Source: Prostheceraeus crozeri
Lineage: Eukaryota; Platyhelminthes; Polycladida; Euryleptidae
Reading direction: 5' to 3'
Length of the DNA: 64,000 nucleotides
NCBI GenBank assembly: GCA_907163375.1
Contig: CAJQUW010008672.1
Span: 124,001-188,000, forward strand
The notes below the pieces were generated by a model that saw nothing but the letters and a program-made list of their open reading frames with translations, did not search any database and was not told the DNA's origin. A program made the position numbers and the translations under genes. Numbering within the stretch: position 1 is the stretch's first letter; each line of letters starts with the position of its first letter. Positions 33,186-41,767 of this stretch are shown here, in pieces.

Positions 33186-33912
33186 AAAGTAAAAGATCAT
33201 GATCATCTAAATGGATTATATAGAGGTGCAGCACATAATTCTTGTAATCTTAATGCTAATAAATTTAAATATAACTTTGTTCCTCTATATTTCTATAATG
33301 GTTCTAAATATGATTTCCATCTAGTAATGAAAGATTTATTTTCATCTGAAAAATTACAACAACAACAAATAAATGTACTATGTAAAACAGAAGAAGAATA
33401 TTTTTCAATGCAATTAGGTTGTATTAGAATTTTAGATGCATTTAGATTTTTTACTCCTTATTCATTAGATGTTATGGGAAAAACTTTGAAATCTGAACAA
33501 TGTAAAATATTAAATAAATATAATTAAAAACCTTTAAAAGGAATATTTCCGTATGAATATATAACTGGAGATAAAACCTGTGGTTCACAGTCGAAGACTG
33601 ATTTTAATACTGTGAATAAAATTATGGAAGAAAAACAACTTCCTCCAATAAATAAATTTACATCAACATTAAAACAATCACAATTATCTGAAGAAGACTA
33701 TGCAGAAGCTGAAAAAAATTGGAGAGAGTTAAATTGTAGAACAATGTATGATTATACAATGAAATATCTTCAGATAGATGTATTAATACTAGCTGATCTT
33801 TTCGAAAACTTTCGTGATATGTGTTTAGAATATTACGGAATAGATCCATGTTATTGTTATTCTACACCAGGTTTAACATGGTTAGCAGGATTAAAACATA
33901 CTGGTGTTCAAG

Positions 33913-33936
33913 CCGATGGCTCTAGGACAAAGTCCG
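33913..33936. repeat. GC palindrome, copy 6 (variant)
   Basis: GATGGCTCTAGGACAAAGTCCGT, with a GGAC-AAA-GTCC hairpin, in frame, encoding ADGSRTKSV. The second arm keeps pairing although its bases differ from copy 3, which suggests compensatory change. Confidence 0.75.
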
Positions 33937-34279
33937 TTAAACTTAAACATTATAAAGAAAATACATATGATAAATTATTATTTTTTGAATCTGGAATTAG
34001 AGGTGGTGTTTCATCAGTTTTAGGTAATAGATATGTTAAATGTTATAATAAGAAAGTAAATCCACAAGAATATGGAATAATGAAACCTTTATCTCCAGAA
34101 GAAAAAGAAAAAATATTAGAAATTTTTCGAACGAAACGAGAAGGAGTAGAACGTGAAAATGCAATTGATGAATTCATGAGAGAAAACTATTTGTTATATT
34201 ATGATTTTAATAGCTTAAATTCTTCTTGCATGATACAAGAATTACCAACAGGTGAGATGGAATGGTGTAATATTCGTAC

Positions 34280-34312
34280 GACATCAGAGATGTCTACTAG
34301 GGCTTCGCCCGT
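34280..34312. repeat. double-hairpin palindrome, copy 7
   Basis: GACATC-AGA-GATGTC, spacer TACT, AGGGCTTCGCCCGT. It is in frame between polymerase motifs A and B and encodes TSEMSTRASPV. Confidence 0.9.
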
Positions 34313-35444
34313 TCTTGATTATCAAAAAACATATGATGGAAATTATAATCATGGTTATATATATGAAGTTGATTTAGTATATCCTGATGAAATAAAAGAT
34401 AAAACAAAATATTTTCCTTTCTGTCCCGAAAACAAAATTCCCAATATAGAAGATTTTTCAGATTATCAAAAATCTATAATTCCTAAGAAATACAGACCAA
34501 CAAAAAAACTTATGTTAACACAAAGCAATAAAGGAAAGTATGTTGTTGAAGGAAGAATGCTAGATTGGTATTTAGATCATGGAATGATTCTCACAAAAAT
34601 TCACCGGAAACTAGTGTATAGAAAATCTAGGTGGTTAAAAGATTGTATAGAGTTCAATATTGAAAAACGTAAAATAGCTAAAAGAAATAAAGATGATTTT
34701 GGAAACGTGTTCTTCAAATTAATGAATAATGCATTTTATGGTAAGACTTTAGAAAATGTGCGTAATAGACAAAATATTGAAATAGTCTATGATAAAGATA
34801 GGTTTCAAAATTTAACAAGGAAACCTACATATAAAAGAACTACTAGATTTAGTGATGAACTATGTGCTGTACATTTACGTCGAATCAGCGTAAAACATGA
34901 TAAGTTTAATTTTATTGGATTCACTATATTAGAATTAGCTAAACTATTTATGTATAGATTTATATATGATTATTTAGCACCTGCTTATGGCAAAAACTAT
35001 AAATTACACTTTACAGATACGGATTCTGTTTTCTTAGAATTAACAATACCGTATAATTCTACACTTGTTAAAGAAATAGATAAAATAAAAGATATCATTC
35101 ATCCTTCTGATTTATGTAAAGTAAAAGATGAATTAGAAGGAAATGAAGATTTCATAACAGAAGCTATATTTTTAAAATCTAAATGTTATTGTTATAACAC
35201 AACTAATAATATTAAAACACATAAAACATTAAAAGGAATTTCAAAGGCATCAGTGGCTAATCAAATAACATTTCAAGATTATAAAAATGCATTATTTAAT
35301 AATGAAATAAAAACAGCATGTAATTATAGACTTAATTCAAAGAAACATAAAATGTATTTAAAAGAAGAACATAAATTGGCATTAGATCCATTTGATGATG
35401 AAAGAAAAATTTTACCTGATGGAATAACTACTTCACCTTTTTAA

Positions 35445-35673
35445 AGTTTATTTATTATTATTTAAATCAGTCTAGAAAAAAATTTTTATTGTTTAAATCA
35501 GTCTAGAAAAAAATTTTTTATTATTTAAATCAGTCTAGAATAAAAATTTTATTATTTATTGCTCAGTATAACATTTTTTTATTATTTAAATCAGTCTAGA
35601 ATAAAAATTTTTTATTACTCAGTAAACAAATCTTCTATCGACTTTCAGTCAGAACAATTGTTCGATAACTCTA
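35445..35673. repeat. convergent spacer with TTTAAATCAGTCTAGA repeats
   Basis: Four copies of a roughly 30-50 bp unit built on TTTAAATCAGTCTAGA plus an A/T run lie between the 3' ends of the polymerase (+) and ATPase (-) genes. They may serve as transcription ends for both. That is inference from position. Confidence 0.8.
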
Positions 35674-36407
35674 TCATGAATTTTTTTTATCAATATTAAT
35701 TGTGATAAATCCATAATCTTTTGACCAAGCATTGTTACACGATTGTTTAAATTCATCTTTATTTCTTACGCATAAATCTCTTAACAAATCACTTAAGTTT
35801 CTTGCATTTATTTCAAATAGTATAAATATATTTGCATTCTTTCTAATAACACTTCCATCTAATGAATACATACTTTGTGTTAAATAAAATACACTACAGT
35901 TATTATGTCTACCTCTTGTGAAATAATTTCTCTGAACTGACTGATTTCTGTCATTAACACAATCATCAAAAATTACACAATGTTTCATTGTTTTATCTAG
36001 TTTACTAGGATCTTGCATATTACCACTATCATCTATTAATTGTATGTTTATATGCTTATTTTTATTGGATTCAACTAACTGACTATTTTTTGCTGCTTCT
36101 TCACACCACGAACTTATTTCTTCTTCATCTTCAGATTTTTCATATTCTTTGAATAATGAAGCAATTGCTGTTTTTTTAAAATTATTTTCAAATCCATATT
36201 TTAAAAATTGATAGACGGGTTGTTCTGCTGTTGTTGTATAAATTATAAGATTATAATCCAAAAAATTTGCAGTCGTTAAAATTTTAAATAATAGATATGT
36301 TTTTCCACAACCTGATCTTCCGCAAATAACTGACAAAACTTTATTAGATAAATTTGGATGATGATTAAATTTGAGTTTTTTTTATTTAATGGTAGTACTT
36401 CACTCAT
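35674..36407 (-). pseudogene. A32/FtsK-HerA-type packaging ATPase, frameshifted near N terminus
   Basis: The uninterrupted frame runs from 36336 (220 codons). Its conserved upstream part starts at an ATG at 36407 but is separated by a 1-base shift, most likely in the run of eight T at 36376-36383. The P-loop is ICGRSGCGKTYLL. Walker B is KHCVIFDDCVND, followed by FYLTQSMYSLD with the conserved Gln, and a C-terminal NIFILFEIN segment. This is the ATPase group that packages DNA into virions in Polinton-related viruses. Neighbours are the convergent polymerase and, upstream on the same strand, the 268-codon gene. If the shift is real, translation of the main part would need the internal Met at 36336. 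Confidence 0.85.
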
Positions 36408-36491
36408 TTTTTAATAAAAAAATTTATTTTTATTTTTTTTGTTTCCAAAGAAGAAGAAGAAAATTAAACTTCTCTAGCTTCGCGTGGGAGT

Positions 36492-37295
36492 TTATACCTC
36501 TCGAAGCAAAAGATCTATCATAATCTCTTCACCTCCAAAATTTATTTCTTGTCCTTTCTCATCAGTGATTCTAATGCCAATGTTGTTAATAGTTTTTCTT
36601 GTAATAGGAAAATATATTAATGTTTGTGGAATTACATTTAATCTATAACCAATGGGTACAGTAAAAGCTGGAAAACTGAATATTAAGTTTGACAATTTAC
36701 CATTTATATATCCTCCTTCAATAATGTCACAATGTACAACAATTGAATTTATTTCAGTTATTTTTGGAATCTTCTCACCTAAATGATAACCTTGACTATA
36801 GGTTTGTTTATTAAATCCTAATAGCTTTGACAATGATCTATCATGATTAAAATCAACTTGATGATTTTCGTCTAAAGTAAGAGATTATTTATTAACTGCC
36901 GGTTCAACTGCGAAATGTAATTGTTTCTTATCTTTAAATGGTATACCTAAATGTCTCTTAATTTCATTTGATATTGATTCAACTTCGTAAGAACCAGGAA
37001 GAAAAGTTAATATTTTCCATGTTTTGCCTTTATCAGTAGAATATCTAAATTGATCATTCACATCTTTTATAACATTTTGAATAGTGTTAAATGTAGAGAA
37101 ACTAGTCAATGCAATTTGATAATTTTTATTTTGTTCCAAATGTAGAATGGGTTCTAAATTACAAGTGTGTGATGAAGTAGTTGTTATAATTTTTAACGTC
37201 GTACTAAATTTTGATGAACCCAAAATCTCTGTTAGATTTTCTAAATGATTATTAATTTTGTCAAAATCTACTGATGATAATTCTCTCGAAGACAT
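36492..37295 (-). pseudogene. unrecognised ~268-codon protein with in-frame stop (structural candidate)
   Basis: Two segments in one frame, 37295-36885 and 36833-36492, are separated by a TAA at 36885-36887, with sensible coding between. The N-terminal part has LEQNKNYQIALTSFSTFNTI and FRYSTDKGKTWKILTFLPG followed by YEVESISNEIKRHLG. The C-terminal part has GYHLGEKIPKI, GGYINGKLSNLIFSFPAF and GEEIMIDLLLREV. The pattern suggests mostly beta structure. From memory, similar proteins accompany this polymerase type in invertebrate genomes. Given its size, beta content and position beside the packaging ATPase, a minor capsid (penton-like) role is possible but unproven. Confidence 0.6.
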
Positions 37296-37405
37296 TTTTA
37301 AACAAAAAATTTAAATTATTTATGAAATATTTTTTTTAAAAAAATCATCGATAAAAATCATAAATAAAAATCATAGATAAAAATTAGAAACAACATATTT
37401 CAGCT

Positions 37406-37438
37406 ACGGGCGAAGCCCTTAAAGACATCAGAGATGTC
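37406..37438. repeat. double-hairpin palindrome, copy 8
   Basis: Inverted copy of 30432-30464: ACGGGCGAAGCCCT, spacer, GACATC-AGA-GATGTC. It spans the stop codon of the right TIR gene 2. Confidence 0.9.
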
Positions 37439-38249
37439 CGGTTATACTTTTATAATCCTCTTCATTTAGAATCTTCTTTTCTAACAGTCTTTTCAATATA
37501 GCATGAATTTCATTGAAACTAGAATTATGTCCTTCTTTTATTGCCGATATTAAAATATTTAATCTATTTAGTAATTCTTGTGGATCATCTGGTAAGAATA
37601 CAGTTGTTTCAGTTTTCTGTTTTTCAGATAAACCTTTTCCTACTTTAACTCCCGTTGATAATAAATTTTCTAATTGTTTATAACGTCTAAGAGATTTTAC
37701 TGCACCAACTCTATCTAACATAGCTTTATATTTTATGAGATCTTCTACAGCATAATTATTTAAATCTGCTCCTCTTAAAAGATTAACAAAATTTCTATCT
37801 AAATTAAAAGGAGATTTATCTGGTGAAAAAATTAAACCTCGAAAAGGTTGTGGAAATATTTCTTTTTGTCCGAGATAAAATCTAGGTATTGTTTTTCCAT
37901 CTATAAATGAGATAGAATGTTCAAATTGCATAGATTTTGGTAATTTCTTATTAATGTTTGATTCTAGTAATCCATAGTCATCTAATATAGTTTTGTGCTC
38001 TGGATCTGTTATATCAATTTGTTTATCATTATTTGTACTTTCTTTTTCAAGAGTTTTAAATGGTTTCATAGTTTTTTCAAAATCAGTTTTTACTTGCTCG
38101 GTTTGCTGCATTTTTTCAAACATATCAGATTGAATACCAGCTTTTATCATTCTATGTTGAAGATGATTTTCTTTCATAATATTTCTTTGTTTTATTAACT
38201 CTTCTAATTGTTTTATTCTTTTAAAATTATCAGCTTTAATTTTATCCAT
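37428..38249 (-). CDS. TIR gene 2, right copy
   Basis: Same 273-residue coiled-coil protein as at 29621-30442, intact, with one residue difference seen (SFNEIHAI against SFNEVHAI). The start was chosen at the equivalent Met, with the frame open to 38315. The near-identity of both copies points to a young insertion or to homogenisation between the ends. Confidence 0.75.
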   Translation of the reverse strand: MDKIKADNFKRIKQLEELIKQRNIMKENHLQHRMIKAGIQSDMFEKMQQTEQVKTDFEKTMKPFKTLEKESTNNDKQIDITDPEHKTILDDYGLLESNINKKLPKSMQFEHSISFIDGKTIPRFYLGQKEIFPQPFRGLIFSPDKSPFNLDRNFVNLLRGADLNNYAVEDLIKYKAMLDRVGAVKSLRRYKQLENLLSTGVKVGKGLSEKQKTETTVFLPDDPQELLNRLNILISAIKEGHNSSFNEIHAILKRLLEKKILNEEDYKSITGHL

Positions 38250-38370
38250 TTTTAAAATATGATATTTGAATTTTGTGGTAACATTGGAATACAACAAAAA
38301 CATTTTACTGAACAAATTATTTTTTTATTGCTTTGTTGTCTGACATCTTTTCGTTTAAAGTTTTCTCGTT

Positions 38371-39079
38371 TTAAGTTTTGTTTAATAAAGTTTTGCTTAA
38401 ATTTTCGCTTAAAGTTTTTAGCTCTTCTAAAAAAATTTTGTCATTTTCTTCATTAGAAATTTTACCATCACTCGAAATTTTGCCACCCTGATTATTCTTC
38501 TCATCAACTTTTTCTGACTGTAATTGAAATGATATTTGATTTACTTCATTAGCTATTTGATCAAATTTTTCAATCTCATCTAACGTAATAACATTATCAT
38601 CACATACTCTTTGAAAGTAGTAATGCAATTTGTCATAGACTTCTTTAATATGTAAATGCTTAGTTTTTAATGATTTTCGTTTCTTAGTTATTAAAGATTT
38701 ATCTAACATTGTAACAAGTGAAGTTGCAAAAACACCCGTACCTGTTAAAGCTGTAGCAACTACTGGAATTACTAAAACACCTGAAGATATAACAATTGTT
38801 AAAGCACCTAAACTTATTGTTAAGAATATGCCAATTCCTTGTGTTACATTCTTAACTTTACTGAGTCCATCTCTTTCTTAATTTTTTATAATGCTCTAAT
38901 CTTAATAATAATTGAGATTCCTTATCTTTCATATAACGTACTCTATCTTTGTGTTTTTCTTTATTCATTTTTTCAATGTCCATTAAAGTAGAACTACGTT
39001 CATATGATAACGAAGGATATATTCTTGCGGTTTCTTCCATTTTTGTTTCTTCCATTTTTAAAGAAATATTTTTAGTCAC
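38371..39079 (-). pseudogene. TIR gene 1, right copy, frameshifted
   Basis: Equivalent of 28771-29499. Near 38868 this copy has two bases fewer than the left one just after the KKLRKRW motif, which ends the first frame at 38858. The hydrophobic hairpin coding continues out of frame, and an open frame resumes from 38709. One KISSDGKI unit is also missing. Only the left copy can make the full protein. Confidence 0.85.
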
Positions 39080-39559
39080 ATGATATATTTTAAAAACCTG
39101 AAAGATGGATAAAATTCATGAATTTGAAAATCTCAACTTTTATGATTTTCGGTGTCCTGGAACGGTCATGATTTTCAAGGTAAAAATTGTAATTCACAAA
39201 TTTGAGATTCTTAACTTTTATGATTTTTTCGGTGTCCTGGAACGGTCATGATTTTAAGGGTGAAAATTGTAATTCTCAAATTTGAGATTTTGAAAAATTT
39301 GAAAATTGGGTATTTTTAAAAACGCCCAAATTTATGAATTTAGGTCTTCATAACCTGAAAAAGGGTTCAAATTCATGAATTTATGTCGTTTTTAAAAATG
39401 CCATTTTTTGAAAAAATGGTACTTTTTGAATGGACTAAATTCATGTATTTAGGTCTTAAAAACCTGAAAAAGGGTTCAAATTCATGAATTTATGTCGTTC
39501 TTAAAGATACTATTTTTTTGAATTTTATGGTGTCCTGGAACGGTCTTTTGCCCATTACT

Positions 39560-39565
39560 TATATA
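39560..39565. repeat. 6-bp target site duplication, right
   Basis: TATATA directly after the right terminus, matching 28285-28290. Confidence 0.85.
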
Positions 39566-39643
39566 CGAGACATGAATATCATATTTGTTTGACAGAAAAG
39601 GCAGCATAGCAAAGAAACGAATATTCACACGAAGACACTAGGA

Positions 39644-40868
39644 TCACGAATCACCATCATAAGACTCGAGGAGACATAGCTTTGTCACTGGTCGAATCTT
39701 CGTAGAATTCTTCGAACGCACTTCTGCAGTCCGCACCAGTCCATCCTGTCCAGTGTGTATGTTGATCACGAGTCCGACATTCTCCACGGGGAAGATTTTC
39801 ATCCATCAGTAGGACAACATCACCATTGCAAAAGTTCCTGCGCTTATTCTGCCAGCGACCTCGCGACTGTAGAAGAGGTAAATACTCTTTGATCCATCTT
39901 CTCCAAAAGATGTCCGCAAGAAATTGAGCTCGCTTCCATTGACGAATCAGCTTGTTTGAGCAGTCCTTAGATGTTATCTTATCTGAAGAAAAACTGATGT
40001 TAGAACGCAATAGGAGAAGTTTTGATGGAGTTAATGCTTCAGGGCTGTGTAGGTCCGTCGAATTCTTGACGAGAGGACGATCATTCATAATTCGCTCAGC
40101 TTCAGTCAGGAATGTCGTAAAAGATTCATCGTCTACAATCTGATTTTTAATCAATGCTCTGAGAATTTATCTGGTGGACCTAATCAGTCTTTCCCAAACC
40201 CCTCCTTCATGAGGAGCAGAAGGTGTCGTGAAATGCCATTCAATTTCGCGATCCACTAAAGTCGTACCAATCTCATTCTGGTCTAACAGTAGCAAAGATT
40301 TCTTCAATTCTTTATTGGCACCGACAAAATTTCTACCATTATCACTGAATATCTTTTTTGGTTTGCCACGTCTACTCATGAATTTTGATAGACAGCACAA
40401 GAACGAATCCGTACTTAAGCTATATGCCATTTCCAAGTGGACGGCCCTACATGCTAAGCAAGTAAAAAGGCAGGCATAACGTTTGACCATAGTCCTCTTA
40501 CATCTGACATAGAAGGGTCCAAAATAGTCTACCCCTACGTTTGTAAATGGAGGATTTCCAGCTTCTAACCTCTCTCTAGGTAAATCAGCCATGCGCTGAG
40601 GTACTGGATTACGCGACATGCGTCTACATACGAAACAATGATTTACGATGCGTTTGACTGTCGATAACCCTCGTAATATCCAGAACTGTTCTCGCAAAAT
40701 AATCAAAACATGCTGGGGTCCTACGTGTCCATTTCGTTCATGACAGTGGCGAATAAGCAAGTCAACTACGTGATGCTTAGGGGGCAAAATAATTGGATGC
40801 TTTTGCTCAAGAGAAAGATCGGAGCTTTCAAGTCTACCTCCTACACATATGAGATCATCTATTGGCAA
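39644..40868 (-). pseudogene. BEL/Pao pol: integrase region
   Basis: Starts with DDLICVGGRL just after a frameshift at 40859-40868. The zinc-binding domain has HVVDLLIRHCHERNGHVG and HCFVCRRM. The DDE core has Asp in GVDYFGPFYV, Asp in IFSDNGRNFVGA and Glu in PHEGGVWERLI. An in-frame TAA at 40167-40169 follows, then an ERIMNDRPL block. Near 39770 a frameshift moves the C-terminal [16 protein letters not shown] part, the SH3-like end of BEL/Pao integrases, to another frame. That frame ends at 39644-39646. Confidence 0.9.
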
Positions 40869-41767
40869 AGGGATTTCAAGCGACTACATTTAGGTAATTT
40901 TAAGTTTCGATTGCAATATTTGATTTCGGGAAAACTTGATTGTTGAACAACCTTCAATATCTCACTTCTAGCCTTTTCAATTTCTTCTACAGAAAGAGGC
41001 GAAGTATTCACAATGCCACGGTTCAGAAATTTATTCATCAGAAATGACTTAAAACGGAGTAACCATGCAACATTCCTCTGGAGCTTTTCAATATTTGAAG
41101 CAGACTCAATCATTTTTTCTAAGGAAGACTCGCGTGCTTCGACTAAGAAAACCGTCTTAACTTCAGGGTCACTTTGAACGTTTGATGTAATCATATCAGG
41201 CTGCTTCGGACAACCAATCGAAAGATCAGCCAAAAACTCTGGTCCTGTCGACCATTTTTGGAGATTTGAAGTTTGATTAGGAAGAATTCCTCTCGATGCT
41301 AAATCAGCAGGATTGAGAGTTGACAGAATGTATCTCCATTGTGAAGGATTGGTAATGTCATGAATGATTGCTAGGCGATTAGCTACAAATGTTTTAAATC
41401 GAGTTTTGACGTTACTTATGTAGCGCAGAACTACTTCAGAATCGGTTCAAAAAACTGTTTGTACTTTGTCAGTTATTTTTAATTCACGCACGATAGTTTG
41501 GTGCATTCGCACAGCCACGACAGCTGCTGACAGCTCTAAACGTGGAATGCTCACACTCTTAAGAGGAGCCACTCGCGATTTTCCAGCAATTAATGAACAT
41601 TTCACATTACCGTGTTCATCAAATATTCGAAGAAATGACGCAACTCCATAGGCAGTCTCAGAAGCATCGGAAAAATGATGCAGTTCCATCGAATGATTTT
41701 GAGTGATGAATATTGGCTTCAAACAACGAGGTACATGAAACTTTTCGAGTGCCGTCAAAGAATTCAT
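40859..41767 (-). pseudogene. BEL/Pao pol: RNase H and connection region
   Basis: Continues the RT frame after a TGA at 41768-41770. The first RNase H Asp is in LHHFSDASETAYG, and SIPRLELSAAVVA follows with its Glu. TGA at 41447-41449 stands where the family has Trp before TDSEVVLRYI (third Asp). Then LNPADLASRG and the linker toward integrase follow, down to the frameshift near 40860. Both stops fit TGG-to-TGA changes. Confidence 0.9.

Larger units (their letters stand above)
30843..35444 (+). pseudogene. family B DNA polymerase with N-terminal zinc finger, broken
   Basis: About 1530 codons of one gene. Order: C2H2 finger (YCVLCKKKLQTKRS), a conserved N-terminal domain about 31500-31900, a coiled coil about 32100-32480, a second C2H2-like finger (CLQCMTSFRTKEE), Exo I (YCDFEAY, about 32740), a Cys/His HNH-like insert (CYYCGKE then DHDHLNGLYRG), Exo II (YNGSKYDF) and Exo III (YLQIDV). 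Polymerase motif A follows as YYDFNSLNSSCM (about 34200), motif B as KLMNNAFYGKTLEN and motif C as HFTDTDSVF (about 35020). This is the protein-primed PolB of Polintons and relatives, which copies the linear element. Breaks: in-frame TAA at 31473, TAG near 31509, frameshifts near 32720 and 33065-33090, and TAA at 33525. Motif A has Asn where Tyr is usual. Confidence 0.9.
28291..39559. mobile_element. Polinton-like (Maverick-like) element, 11.27 kb
   Basis: Starts AGTAATGGGC and ends GCCCATTACT, with inverted repeats of about 2.2 kb, flanked by TATATA. The 5' AG terminus and 6-bp duplication are Polinton features. Left to right it holds TIR genes 1 and 2 (+), a zinc-finger/DNA polymerase B pseudogene (+), an A32/FtsK-type ATPase (-), an unrecognised 268-codon protein (-), and the inverted copies of TIR genes 2 and 1. 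Polintons normally also encode a retroviral-type integrase, a cysteine protease and double-jelly-roll capsid protein, and none is recognisable here. The element is far more AT-rich than the BEL DNA around it. It sits inside the 3' part of a BEL retrotransposon. Confidence 0.9.
37318..39559 (-). repeat. right terminal inverted repeat with two genes
   Basis: Inverted counterpart of 28291-30560. It ends GCCCATTACT at 39559, followed by the TATATA duplication. It carries iterons at 39151-39167, 39231-39247 and 39529-39545 (GGTGTCCTGGAACGGTC on this strand). Confidence 0.92.

Noticed and set aside
30843..35444. Reassigned stop codons or programmed recoding in the polymerase gene
   Set aside because: TAA and TAG both occur, along with two frameshifts, and the neighbouring genes use normal stops. 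Ordinary decay or indel error is simpler.
30432..37438. GC palindromes as CRISPR repeats or transcription terminators
   Set aside because: They are not regularly spaced, have no spacers of equal size, and most lie in the middle of a coding frame in an animal genome.
28291..39559. AT-rich block as bacterial, plasmid or organelle contamination
   Set aside because: Clean inverted ends, a 6-bp target duplication and insertion into a BEL element show that it is an integrated eukaryotic mobile element.
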